Shown here: positions 52,209 to 61,144 of the stretch, one piece after another
Position numbering within the stretch: the first letter of the stretch is position 1
How the letters are laid out: each line of letters begins with the position of its first letter
Assembly (NCBI RefSeq): GCF_000284295.1
Contig: NC_017093.1
Location: 3,038,001 to 3,102,000, forward strand
Source: Actinoplanes missouriensis 431
GTDB lineage: Bacteria > Actinomycetota > Actinomycetes > Mycobacteriales > Micromonosporaceae
Direction of reading: 5' to 3'
DNA length: 64,000 bases
Translations under genes and position numbers: made by a program
Notes under the pieces: generated by a model
Told to the model about the DNA's origin: nothing
Databases searched by the model: none
The model's input: the letters and a program-made list of their open reading frames with translations, nothing else

Positions 52209-54857
52209 GTGCCGCAACACGGTCTGCTCGGCCGGGTCGAGCAGCGACGACAGCTGGCGGCTGCCCTCGATCCGGCTCGGCGCGCTCCCGCGGCGGTCGC
52301 GGTGGTGGCGCCGCGCGGCCGCGGAACGACGACGCTGCTCACCGAGGCCGCCGCGCTCGGCGCGGACCGCGGGTTCCGGGTGCTGATCGCCGCCGGCCAC
52401 CTCGACGAACGTGACCTGCCCGGCGCCGGCCTGCACCAGCTGCTGCGGCCGTTGCGGGGCCTGCTCGCCCGGCTGCCCGAACGGGACCGGCCCGCCGCCA
52501 CCGCCGCGGTGACCCTGCAGACCGAGGATCCCGGTACGTTGCGTGACGGCGCCCGTGCGCTGCTGCTCGCCGCCGCCCCGGTCCTGGCGGTCGTCGACGA
52601 TCTGCACCTCGCCGATGATCTCTCCGCCGCGGTGCTCCGTGCCCTGATGACCGAACCGCGGATGCCCGTGACGCTCCTGGCGGGCGCGCGCTCAGGGTCG
52701 TCGCTGCCGCCCGGCACGACGCTCATCAGCCTTCCCCCGCTGACCGATTCTGACGCCGCGACCCTGCTCGCCCGCCAACCCGCCGTGCCGCGGGGCCGCG
52801 CCCGCCTGGAGATCCTGCGGCGGGCCGCCGGCAACCCGCGCGCCATCGTCCAACTGGCCGCCGCGTTCCCCGGCGAGAGCGACATCCTCCGGATGGCGTC
52901 CACCAGGACCTTCACGATCAGGCAACGGTACGGGGGAAAGCTCGCCGCCCTGCCCGAGCCGGCTCTGCGGCTGGCCCGTCAGGTCAGCGCCCGCCTCGGC
53001 GACGAGGACACGGTCACGGTGCTGACCGCGGCCGGCGCCGGCCCGGGTGACGTGGCCGCCACCGTCGACTCGGGACTGCTCGAACAGCACGGCGCTGACC
53101 TGCGCTTCGCCGATCCGCTCGCGGCCATCGCCACGTACACCTCCTGTCCCGCCGCCGACCGCGCCGACCTGCACCGCCGCTTCGCCGCCGCGCTGCCACC
53201 CGGCTCTGCGTCACACGCCCTTCACCTGGCCGCCGCGGCCACCGAGCCCAGCGAGCCCCTCGCCGCGATGCTCGACCAGGTCGCTGACCAGGCCCGCAAG
53301 GCCGGCCGTCACCACGAGCAGGCCGGCGCGCTGCAACGCGCCGCGGAACTGTCACGGACCCCCGCCGACGCCGCCCGCCGCTACGCCGCCGCCCTGGCCG
53401 CCGCGAACCTGACCGGCCAGACCAGCTGGGTCCACGAGCTCTACACAGCTCTGCTCGCCCAGCAGCCCGCTGCGCCGCCGCCGTCCGCGGTGTGCTCGGC
53501 AGCGCTCGCCATCTCCCGCACCGGCAGCCAGCGCGAGGCCATGGACCTGCTTCTGGACGGGGTACGCCGCCTGCCCGCGGCCGCCGTGGACACCCTGCTG
53601 ATCGTCTCGACGGCCGCGCAGATCGCCCAGATCTCCGCGCTTCCCGAGCACCGGGCCACACTGGCGGACCTGATGCGGCGGCTCGACCCGCCGGCGACCG
53701 CCGCCGGCGTGCTGGTGCGCCGGGCCATCGCGGTCACCCTCGACCCGTACCGTCCCTGGCCGGCCGCTCCCGTCCCGGAGCCGGAACCGGGGGAGGACCC
53801 GACCGGGCGGGCGCTGACACTCGCGTACCTGGCCGACGCCGCCGGTGACGCCCGTGCCGCCGTGCGGCTACGCGAGCAGGCACTCGCCGCGATGCGGGAG
53901 CGCGGCACCATCGTCAGCTTCCCGGAGATGTGGCTGCCACTGCTGATGGGGCTCGGTGACCAGGGACGCTATCCCGAGGCGCTCGCGTTGATCGCCGAGG
54001 TACGGCAGGTCTGCGCGACCTGTGACCTGCCGCTGCTGGAACTCGAGATCGATGCCGTCGGCTCGCTGATCGCCGCGTTGCGTGACGACGTCACCCGGGC
54101 CACCGCCCTCACCGAGCCGCCGTGGGCCCGGGCCTACCTGCACGAGAACCGTCGCCTGCACTACTACCTGTCGATGACGGTCGGGGTGGCGGCGTTCACC
54201 GAGGGCGACTACGCGGCCGCGTACCAGCACTATCGGCGACTGTTCGGACCGGACGGCCGCACCCTGTACCCCGACAGCGGCGGCCATGCCCTGCTCGGGC
54301 TCACCGTGATCGCGCCCCGCGCCGACCGGAGCGCCGACGCCGCGCGGGTGCTTCCCGCGTACGACGTTCCGCCCACCGTACGGATGCGGCTGCTCATCGA
54401 CCACGTGCGCGCCGAGCTGATCGGCGGCGATCAGGCCGAGGAGCACTTCCGGCGGTCCCTCGACGATCCGGCCGGCGAGACCTGGGCCCTCGACCGCGCG
54501 CTGGCGAGGCTGCACTACGGCGGCTGGCTGCGCCGGCAACGCCGGCCGGTCGACGCCCGCGAGCAGCTGACCGTCGCGTTGCACGCGCTGGAGCAGTTCG
54601 GCGCCACGGCGCTGGCCGACATCGCCCGCGCCGAGTTGCAGGCCTCCGGCGGGCCGATCGACGCGCCCGAAGGCCTGAGCCGCCTCAGCCCGCAGCAGCG
54701 GACGATCGTCGAGCTGGCCGCGCGAGGCCTGCGCAACAGCGAGATCGCCGCACAGCTGCAGGTCTCGCCGCGGACGGTCGGGTCGCACCTGTCCCACGCG
54801 TACCAGAAACTCGGGGTCCGAAGTCGCCGCGAGCTGAGCGGCCTGCTGAAGGGATGA
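52209..54857 (+). CDS. Large LuxR-family regulator with degenerate ATPase
   Basis: 882 residues, GTG start 27 bp after the first LAL stop with GGGAGG upstream. The N-terminus is LAL-like (LLGRVEQRRQLAAALDPARR), but the Walker A reads VVAPRGRGTTTLLTEA: the essential Lys is replaced by Thr. Walker B LAVVDDLHLADD is retained. A long helical middle precedes the LuxR HTH LSPQQRTIVELAARGLRNSE and VSPRTVGSHLSHAYQKLGV. It is probably a paralogue of the upstream gene and may act as its partner or as a nucleotide-blind decoy. Confidence 0.9.
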   Translation: MPQHGLLGRVEQRRQLAAALDPARRAPAAVAVVAPRGRGTTTLLTEAAALGADRGFRVLIAAGHLDERDLPGAGLHQLLRPLRGLLARLPERDRPAATAAVTLQTEDPGTLRDGARALLLAAAPVLAVVDDLHLADDLSAAVLRALMTEPRMPVTLLAGARSGSSLPPGTTLISLPPLTDSDAATLLARQPAVPRGRARLEILRRAAGNPRAIVQLAAAFPGESDILRMASTRTFTIRQRYGGKLAALPEPALRLARQVSARLGDEDTVTVLTAAGAGPGDVAATVDSGLLEQHGADLRFADPLAAIATYTSCPAADRADLHRRFAAALPPGSASHALHLAAAATEPSEPLAAMLDQVADQARKAGRHHEQAGALQRAAELSRTPADAARRYAAALAAANLTGQTSWVHELYTALLAQQPAAPPPSAVCSAALAISRTGSQREAMDLLLDGVRRLPAAAVDTLLIVSTAAQIAQISALPEHRATLADLMRRLDPPATAAGVLVRRAIAVTLDPYRPWPAAPVPEPEPGEDPTGRALTLAYLADAAGDARAAVRLREQALAAMRERGTIVSFPEMWLPLLMGLGDQGRYPEALALIAEVRQVCATCDLPLLELEIDAVGSLIAALRDDVTRATALTEPPWARAYLHENRRLHYYLSMTVGVAAFTEGDYAAAYQHYRRLFGPDGRTLYPDSGGHALLGLTVIAPRADRSADAARVLPAYDVPPTVRMRLLIDHVRAELIGGDQAEEHFRRSLDDPAGETWALDRALARLHYGGWLRRQRRPVDAREQLTVALHALEQFGATALADIARAELQASGGPIDAPEGLSRLSPQQRTIVELAARGLRNSEIAAQLQVSPRTVGSHLSHAYQKLGVRSRRELSGLLKG

Positions 54858-54911
54858 CGCACCATCACCGAGCACGAATCGCCCTGGTTCTCCGTCAGTT
54901 TCGGGTACGAG

Positions 54912-55286
54912 ATGGGCGGCCCGCCCCCGGACGCCGTGGAGGAAGCGCTCGACGCGGTCTCCGAGATCCTCAACAGCGACCGCGGGTGGCGTGATTGGTG
55001 GCAGACGAGCGGTTCGCCGGATCTGGTCGCCCTGCTGCGCTATGGCGCCGTGGGCGACGCCACGGGCGAGGCGTGGGTCCGTGACGGCACCGTCGAGGTC
55101 GAGCTGGTGCTGAACGGCTCGACCATCAAGCGCCTGACGACCACCGGGCTGCATGAGGAGGCGCGCAGCGCTGTCGGGCGGATCGTCGCTGTGGCGCAGC
55201 AGAACATGAGAATGCGCCCGCATCCCGCGTTGCCGACCATCGCGGCGATCGAGCAGGAGATCCGCGAGATCTACGACGACGAGTAG
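54912..55286 (+). CDS. Hypothetical protein following the LuxR pair
   Basis: ATG at 54912 gives 124 residues (MGGPPPDAVEEALDAVSEIL, then VRDGTVEVELVLNGSTIKRL). The frame is open upstream to the preceding stop, and those codons read ITEHESPWFSVSFGYE, more like a natural N-terminus than the ATG context, so a rare ATC start at 54864 is possible. No recognised domain; no signal or membrane segment. It shares its frame with the LuxR gene across one TGA. Confidence 0.55.
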   Translation: MGGPPPDAVEEALDAVSEILNSDRGWRDWWQTSGSPDLVALLRYGAVGDATGEAWVRDGTVEVELVLNGSTIKRLTTTGLHEEARSAVGRIVAVAQQNMRMRPHPALPTIAAIEQEIREIYDDE

Positions 55287-55320
55287 CCGGCTCCGAGGGG
55301 GGTCACCGCACGCGATCGGC

Positions 55321-56142
55321 TTACGACCCCGGGGCGGTTCTGTGCCCGTACCCCTGATCCCAGCCTTTCTGCGGGGTGGCGCAGGTGCCTCGGAAAACGT
55401 ATTGGGAGGGCAGTTTGCGCTGCTCGCTCGTCCAGTCGATGGGCGGCCGGCGCTGTTCCTGGGGCAGGTATCCGAGGCGGTAGACGGCCATCAACTCCAG
55501 GTCGTCGGGGACCTCCAGCAGGCGCACGATCTCGTCCCAGCGTCCGGGGACCTCCATCGGGAAGGAGACGAACTGGATGCCCATGCCGAGTTCGACGGTG
55601 GTGAGCCAGAGGTTCTCCATGGCCGCGCCCATGCTGAACACGGAGTAGAAGGACGACAATTCGCCGGGCCGGTATTCGGAGCGGTCGAGCATGACGCCGA
55701 GCAGCAGCGGGGAACCGGCCACCAGTTTGCGGTTCTCCTCGCCGAGGCTCTGCGGGACGCGCATGGCGTTCATCAGCTTCTGACCCCGGGCGGTGAACAC
55801 CTGACTGGTGAACGGGCGCAGCGGCGCGGGCAGCCGGTCGAAGAGCATGCCGTCGCGGCGGCGTTCCATCTCCTCCTTGCTGAACCGGAAATAGGGCTTG
55901 TAGCGCTCGAAGAACGTGCCGTTGGACATCGCCTCGGTCATGCTCTCGCCGCTGATCCGCGCGATCGCCTCGATGGTCGGGCGTTCCTCGACGATCACGA
56001 ATCGCCACGGTTGGCTGTTGAGCTGCGACGGCGCGCGGCCGGCGACCTCCATGAGGAGTCGCTGGTGCTCCTCGGAGACCGGGTCGGGCAGGAACGCGCC
56101 GTTGGTGGTCCGGCGGCGGCGCACCACATCGAGAAACTCCAT
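55321..56142 (-). CDS. Nitroreductase-family protein
   Basis: 273 residues from ATG 56142. The FMN-binding pattern is [17 protein letters not shown] and [20 protein letters not shown], with [20 protein letters not shown] in the middle, as in nitroreductases and flavin oxidoreductases. The C-terminal [20 protein letters not shown] is less usual. It is the last gene of a three-gene operon with one-base overlap. Substrate unknown; it could reduce nitro or quinone groups or dehalogenate. Confidence 0.88.
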   Translation of the reverse strand: MEFLDVVRRRRTTNGAFLPDPVSEEHQRLLMEVAGRAPSQLNSQPWRFVIVEERPTIEAIARISGESMTEAMSNGTFFERYKPYFRFSKEEMERRRDGMLFDRLPAPLRPFTSQVFTARGQKLMNAMRVPQSLGEENRKLVAGSPLLLGVMLDRSEYRPGELSSFYSVFSMGAAMENLWLTTVELGMGIQFVSFPMEVPGRWDEIVRLLEVPDDLELMAVYRLGYLPQEQRRPPIDWTSEQRKLPSQYVFRGTCATPQKGWDQGYGHRTAPGS

Positions 56143-56468
56143 CAGCGATTCCTCCAAGCAAGAACAAGGGCGATGGCGTACGCCGGTGCGGCCGACCCGG
56201 CGACGGAAGCGTGCCGGCGGATCCGGCCGCCGGCGTAGGGCAGGGCGGCGAGCGGGACGGTCACGGGCAGCAGCGCGAGGCAGGCCGGCCGGCGTTCGGC
56301 GGCGCTCGCCACGAGCGCCGCGGTGGTCAGGGAGGAGGTCACCACGTACAGGGCATGGTGAACCCAGCGCAAGCGGCGGTTGTCGACTGCGCCCACCGCG
56401 ACGGCGGCGCCGAAGGCGGCGTTGCACAGATAACTCACGGTGGCGGCGGTGGTCAGGGTCCGGGTCAT
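56142..56468 (-). CDS. Small membrane protein in the methyltransferase operon
   Basis: 108 residues from [20 protein letters not shown], with three to four hydrophobic helices and an Arg-rich C-terminal tail ([11 protein letters not shown]). It overlaps the methyltransferase stop by 4 bp and the nitroreductase start by one base, so it is co-translated with both. Family not recognised; it may anchor or transport the product of the pathway. Confidence 0.6.
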   Translation of the reverse strand: MTRTLTTAATVSYLCNAAFGAAVAVGAVDNRRLRWVHHALYVVTSSLTTAALVASAAERRPACLALLPVTVPLAALPYAGGRIRRHASVAGSAAPAYAIALVLAWRNR

Positions 56469-57220
56469 CGGCGGGGGCTTTCGTGGGTGAGCAGGAGACG
56501 CTGCGGGACCATCGTCCGGACCTGCCAGCCGGGCGGGACCACCGCCTGCAACTCGGACCGCCGGTAGCTGCGGCGGATGGAGAGCAGGCCGTCCTGGTGG
56601 ATGAAGGACCGCCGGGCGAACGGCAGGGTGACGGCGGCGTAGAAGCCGTAGCCGGCGCGGCCCCGCGACAGGTCGTTGTGGACGACCAACTGCCGGGACA
56701 GCGCCCGGCTGTCGGCCAGCAGGGCGGCGAGCGCGTCCGGGTCCAGGTGGTGCAGCAGGTGGTTGGAGATCACCAGGTCGTAGCGGTCGCCGCGGGCCAC
56801 CAGGTCCGCGCTGGACGCCTGCTCGAAGCGGACCCCGGCCGCCGGGCGCCGGTGGACGTGCCGCAGCGCGCGCTCGTCGGGGTCGATGGCGGTGATCCGC
56901 AGCGCGAGCCCGTCGCGGGCGGCCCACGCGGTGAGGGCGCGGGAGATGTCCCCGCCGCCGAAGCCGATGTCCAGCAGCGTGGCGGGGCGGTCCGGGTCCA
57001 GGCGCGGGCGGATCCACTGCCGGTAGACGCGCCGCCAGCCCGAGACGAGCCGGTTCACGGTGCTGAACTGCCGATAGGTGCGTTCCAGCCGGTCGAGGTC
57101 GCAGCCGGGGTCGTCCATGAACTCCTGGGACGTGGTGTCGCGCCGGGTGAGGCTCGGGCGGCGGGCGGTGCCGGTGCTGCTCAAGGTCGTTGGCCCTCCG
57201 GTCGGGATGTGGACGGTCAA
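56465..57220 (-). CDS. Class I SAM-dependent methyltransferase
   Basis: 251 residues. The SAM-binding motif I is [20 protein letters not shown] and the acidic loop lies in [15 protein letters not shown], followed by [13 protein letters not shown] (motif IV-like) and [10 protein letters not shown]. Such proteins next to nitroreductases and small membrane proteins occur in quinone or polyketide tailoring clusters of actinomycetes. First gene of a three-gene operon. An N-terminal extension of about 35 residues precedes the domain. Confidence 0.88.
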   Translation of the reverse strand: MTVHIPTGGPTTLSSTGTARRPSLTRRDTTSQEFMDDPGCDLDRLERTYRQFSTVNRLVSGWRRVYRQWIRPRLDPDRPATLLDIGFGGGDISRALTAWAARDGLALRITAIDPDERALRHVHRRPAAGVRFEQASSADLVARGDRYDLVISNHLLHHLDPDALAALLADSRALSRQLVVHNDLSRGRAGYGFYAAVTLPFARRSFIHQDGLLSIRRSYRRSELQAVVPPGWQVRTMVPQRLLLTHESPRR

Positions 57221-57283
57221 CAGGTCGCGACGGACGGCATACCCGAATTGATCAGCGTGCTAACGCTCGCTGGTCGCAAGACC

Positions 57284-57336
57284 TTGCGCGCGCTAGTAGT
57301 CGGTGTTTAACATCCTCGAAACTAGTGCGCGCTAGT
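57284..57336. promoter_or_regulatory. Repeated GCTAGT sites upstream of the glycoside operon
   Basis: TTGCGCGCGCTAGT at 57284-57297 and an almost perfect palindrome ACTAGTGCGCGCTAGT at 57321-57336 lie 32-85 bp before the MFS gene. A third related GCTAACGCTCGCTGGT-like stretch lies further upstream. They look like binding half-sites of a regulator not encoded in the window. Confidence 0.55.
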
Positions 57337-57368
57337 GACCTCTTCTTCCCGTCTGCGACGGAGGCCCC

Positions 57369-58652
57369 ATGACGCTCACCGCCGGCGATCAGCCGCCGCT
57401 ACCCGCACCCGGCCCGGCCGGACAGAAAGTGAGCAACACCTACATCTCGCTGATCGTCGCCGCTCAGTTCGGCGTCTTCGTCGCCTTCATCACGCCGCTC
57501 GCCATCTCGCTGGCGATCCGGGTCGGCGAGCTCGCCCCGGGCCGTGAGGAATACCTGGGCTACATCACCGGCAGCGGGGCTCTGGCCGTCATGGTCACCG
57601 CCCCGTTCCTCGGGGTTCTCAGCGACCGGACGCGTACCCGGCTCGGCCGGCGCCGGCCCTGGATGATCGGCGGCACCGTCCTCGGGCTGATCTCGCTGGT
57701 GGTGATGGCGCTCGCGCCCAGCGTCCTGGTGCTCGGCTTCGGGTGGATCCTCGCCCAGCTCGGCTGGGGCCAGGTGCTGGGCAATCTGCTGAACTCGACA
57801 GCGGACCGGCTGCCCGAGGAGCAGCGTGGCAAGGTCGCCGGGCTCGGCGGTTTCGCCCAGCAGATCGGCCCGGTTTTCGGTGTGGTCCTGGCCGGTGGGC
57901 TGGCCGGTCAGAACCTGCTCCTCTTCCTGGTCCCCGGCCTGATCGGCGCGGTGCTGGTGGCGATCTTCGTGATCGTCGTGGGGGAGCGCGACAGCCGCGG
58001 CCTGGAGCTCGGTGACCGCCTCACCCTCAAAACCCTCGGCGCCAAATTCCTGTACGACCCGCGCGTCCACCCGGACTACTCGTGGAACTGGCTCGGCCGG
58101 TTCCTGTTCTACTTCGGCCTCGCCCTGAACACCACGTTCACCGCCTTCTTCTTCGCCGCCCGTCTCGGCGTCACGGTCGAGGAGGTGGCCGGGTTGATCG
58201 CGGCCCTCGGCGGCGCCGGCGTGCTGGCGACCGCGGCCGGGGCGATCGGCGGCGGCTTCCTGTCCGACCGGTTGCATCGGCGGCGGCCGTTCGTCCTCGC
58301 CTCCGGTGTCGTCTTCGGCCTCGGCGCGGTGCTGATGGCCGTCGCCCCCAGCACGCCGCTGCTCTTCGCCGGCTCGCTGATCTGTTCGCTGGGCATCGGC
58401 GGGTTCGCCGCCGTCGACCAGGCGCTGCTGCTCGACGTGTTGCCGGAACGGGACACCGACGCCGGGCGGTTCCTGGCCATCACCGGGTTCGCCACCTCCA
58501 TCCCGCAGGCCGCCGGTCCGTTCGTCGCCCCGATCTTCCTGGCGATCGGCACGGGCGACGGCGAGAAGAACTACACCCTGCTGTACGTGGTCGCCGCCGT
58601 CTGCACCGTTCTCGGTGGCCTGGTGGTCCTGCGCATCAAGTCCGTCAAATGA
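57369..58652 (+). CDS. MFS transporter, probable glycoside or sugar transporter
   Basis: 427 residues, about 12 helices. N-terminal helix after VSNTYISLIVAAQFGVFVAF, and the motif-A-like loop GVLSDRTRTRLGRRRPWMIG and its second-half copy GGGFLSDRLHRRRPFVLASG. This is the pattern of glycoside-type MFS permeases (GPH-like). Followed with a few-base spacing by GH78 and GH3 genes, so it probably brings in rhamnosyl glycosides or exports their products. Confidence 0.88.
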   Translation: MTLTAGDQPPLPAPGPAGQKVSNTYISLIVAAQFGVFVAFITPLAISLAIRVGELAPGREEYLGYITGSGALAVMVTAPFLGVLSDRTRTRLGRRRPWMIGGTVLGLISLVVMALAPSVLVLGFGWILAQLGWGQVLGNLLNSTADRLPEEQRGKVAGLGGFAQQIGPVFGVVLAGGLAGQNLLLFLVPGLIGAVLVAIFVIVVGERDSRGLELGDRLTLKTLGAKFLYDPRVHPDYSWNWLGRFLFYFGLALNTTFTAFFFAARLGVTVEEVAGLIAALGGAGVLATAAGAIGGGFLSDRLHRRRPFVLASGVVFGLGAVLMAVAPSTPLLFAGSLICSLGIGGFAAVDQALLLDVLPERDTDAGRFLAITGFATSIPQAAGPFVAPIFLAIGTGDGEKNYTLLYVVAAVCTVLGGLVVLRIKSVK

Positions 58653-58666
58653 GGAAAGGCTCCACC

Positions 58667-61144
58667 GTGTCGTTCATCAGCGCCGCCACCCCGGCGGACG
58701 CGGGAGACCCCGCTGTCTACTTCCGCAGGGAGTTCGCGGTGGCCCGCGGGCTGCGCCGCGCCACCCTGCACGTCACCGCGCTCGGCATCGTCGAGCCGTA
58801 CCTCAACGGGGTCCGCGTCGGCGACGACGTGCTCAGCCCCGGCTGGACCTCCTACCGGCACCACCTCGACGTCCGCGCCCACGACGTCACCGACCTGGTC
58901 GCCACCGGCGGCAACGCGCTCGGTGCGATCGTCGGCGAGGGGTGGGCGGTCGGCCGGCTGGGCTGGGAGAACAAGCGCGCCCACTACAGCGACCGGCCCG
59001 CCCTGTACCTGCGGCTCGAACTCGACTACGGCGACCGGTGCGAGACGATCGGCACGGACCCGGCTTTCCGGGTCGGTTCCGGCGCGGTGCGGGCCAACAG
59101 CCTGTACGACGGCGAGACGTACGACGCCCGGCTCGACCCGGCCGGCTGGAACCGGTACGGGTTCGACGACAGCGACTGGACGCCCGCGCACCCGTTCGCC
59201 TGGAACCTCGACGCCCTCCGCGAGCCGATCGCGCCGCCGATCGCCCGGATCGAGGAACTGGCCCCGGTGGAGATCCGCACCAGCGCCTCCGGCGCGGCGA
59301 TCGTCGACTTCGGGCAGAACATCTCCGGCTGGGTGCGGATCACGGTCAGCGGCGCCGCCGGCGACACCGTCGTGATCCGGCACGCCGAGATGCTCACCCC
59401 GGCCGGGGAACTGGAGACCGAGACCAACCGGACGGCGCGGGCCACCGACACCTACATCCTGCGCGGCGACGGCGAACCGGAGACGTGGGAGCCGCGGTTC
59501 ACCTTCCACGGTTTCCGGTACGCCGAGATCACCGGCTGGCCCGGCGAGCCCGCCGCCGACGCGATCCGCGCCGTGGTGGTGCACAGCGCGATGACCCGTA
59601 CCGGCTGGTTCGACTGCTCGCACGAGCTGGTCACCAAGCTGCACGCCAACACCGTGTGGTCGATGCGTGACAACTTCGTCGGCGTGCCCACCGACTGCCC
59701 GCAACGCGACGAACGACTCGGCTGGACCGGCGACCTCAACGCGTTCGCCCCCACCGCCGCCTACCTCTACGACGTCCGCGGCGTGCTCGGGTCCTGGCTC
59801 GCCGACCTCGCCGCCGAGCAGACCGCCACCGGCAACGTGCCGTGGGTGGTGCCGGACGTGCTGCCGAACCCGTCCCCGCCGACCGCGCTGTGGAGCGACG
59901 CCGCGGTCAGCGTGCCGTGGCTTCTCTACCAGGAGTACGGCGACGAGCGGATCCTCGCGGCGAGCTACGACTCGATGGCCGCGTTCATCCGCCAGGTGGA
60001 GGCGCTGCTCGACGACCACGGCCTGTGGAGCACCGGCTTCCAGTACGGCGACTGGCTCGACCCGGACGCTCCCGCCGACAACCCGGCCGGCGGCAAGACC
60101 GATCGGCATCTGGTCGCCGCGGCGTACCTGTGCCGGACCACCCGCGAGATGGCGCAGGCCGCCGCCGTGCTCGGGCGGGACGCCGACGCGGCGCACTTCT
60201 CCGCGCTGGCCGACCGGGTCCGTGCCGCGTTCCGCCGGGAGTACGTCACCGATGCGGGCCGGATCGTCAACGAGTCCGCCACCGCGTACGCCCTCGCCGT
60301 CACGTTCGGGATCCTCGACGACGACCAGCTGGCGAAGGCGGGGAATCGGCTGGCCGAACTGGTCGCGCAGAGCGGATACCGGATCTCCACCGGGTTCGCC
60401 GGCACCCCGCTGCTCACCGACGCGCTGTCGGCCACCGGGCATCTCGACGAGGCGTACCTGGTGCTCACCGAGACCGCGTGCCCGTCGTTCCTCTACCCGG
60501 TCACCCGGGGAGCCACCACGATCTGGGAGCGGTGGGACGCGGTCCTGCCCGACGGGACCCTCAACGCCACCGGCATGACGTCGCTCAACCACTACGCGCT
60601 CGGCGCCGTCGCCGACTGGCTGCACCGGGTGGTCGGCGGACTGCAGCGCACCGCGCCCGGCTGGCAGCGGATCCGGATCGCCCCGCAGCCCGGCGGCGGC
60701 ATCACCCACGCCTCGGCGGCGCACGACACCGTTCGCGGGCGGGTCGCGGTCTCCTGGCGGATCGACGGCGGCGAGATGGCCGTCGAGGTGACCGTCCCCG
60801 CCGGGGCCGAGGCGACGGTGGTGCTGCCACTTCACCCGGCTGCTGCCGTCGAGCAGGCCGGCCCCGGCGACCACGCCTGGCGCTACCCGCTGCCGGAGGG
60901 CCACGGCGCCCGCCCGGAATACACCATGGACACGCCGCTGAAGACCCTCGCCGGCGACCCGGTGGTCTGGCCGGCCGTCACCGCGGTCTTCGCCAAGCAC
61001 CTGCCCGGCATCCCGATCGACGGCAACGCCCCCGAGGCGGCCGCCATGTCGCTGGCCGTCGTCCTGCAGTACATCCCCGGCGTGATGACCGGGCTCGAGG
61101 ACGACCTGCGCGCCACGCTCACCCCGGAAGGATCCACCCGATGA
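58667..61144 (+). CDS. GH78 alpha-L-rhamnosidase
   Basis: 825 residues from GTG 58667, with GGAAAGG seven bases before; an ATG at 58649 overlaps the transporter stop and is the alternative. N-terminal beta-sandwich domains (about 1-330, with ATLHVTALGIVEPYLNGVRV) are followed by the GH78 (alpha/alpha)6 barrel. The acid region is DCPQRDERLGWTGDLNAF and the base-candidate Glu is in TIWERWDAVLPDG. No signal peptide, so it acts inside the cell after uptake. Removes terminal rhamnose from plant glycosides. Overlaps the GH3 gene by 4 bp. Confidence 0.92.
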   Translation: MSFISAATPADAGDPAVYFRREFAVARGLRRATLHVTALGIVEPYLNGVRVGDDVLSPGWTSYRHHLDVRAHDVTDLVATGGNALGAIVGEGWAVGRLGWENKRAHYSDRPALYLRLELDYGDRCETIGTDPAFRVGSGAVRANSLYDGETYDARLDPAGWNRYGFDDSDWTPAHPFAWNLDALREPIAPPIARIEELAPVEIRTSASGAAIVDFGQNISGWVRITVSGAAGDTVVIRHAEMLTPAGELETETNRTARATDTYILRGDGEPETWEPRFTFHGFRYAEITGWPGEPAADAIRAVVVHSAMTRTGWFDCSHELVTKLHANTVWSMRDNFVGVPTDCPQRDERLGWTGDLNAFAPTAAYLYDVRGVLGSWLADLAAEQTATGNVPWVVPDVLPNPSPPTALWSDAAVSVPWLLYQEYGDERILAASYDSMAAFIRQVEALLDDHGLWSTGFQYGDWLDPDAPADNPAGGKTDRHLVAAAYLCRTTREMAQAAAVLGRDADAAHFSALADRVRAAFRREYVTDAGRIVNESATAYALAVTFGILDDDQLAKAGNRLAELVAQSGYRISTGFAGTPLLTDALSATGHLDEAYLVLTETACPSFLYPVTRGATTIWERWDAVLPDGTLNATGMTSLNHYALGAVADWLHRVVGGLQRTAPGWQRIRIAPQPGGGITHASAAHDTVRGRVAVSWRIDGGEMAVEVTVPAGAEATVVLPLHPAAAVEQAGPGDHAWRYPLPEGHGARPEYTMDTPLKTLAGDPVVWPAVTAVFAKHLPGIPIDGNAPEAAAMSLAVVLQYIPGVMTGLEDDLRATLTPEGSTR

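Noticed and set aside
58571..61000. 809-codon minus-strand ORF across the GH78 gene
   Set aside because: Antisense shadow; the plus strand carries a complete, motif-bearing GH78 protein.
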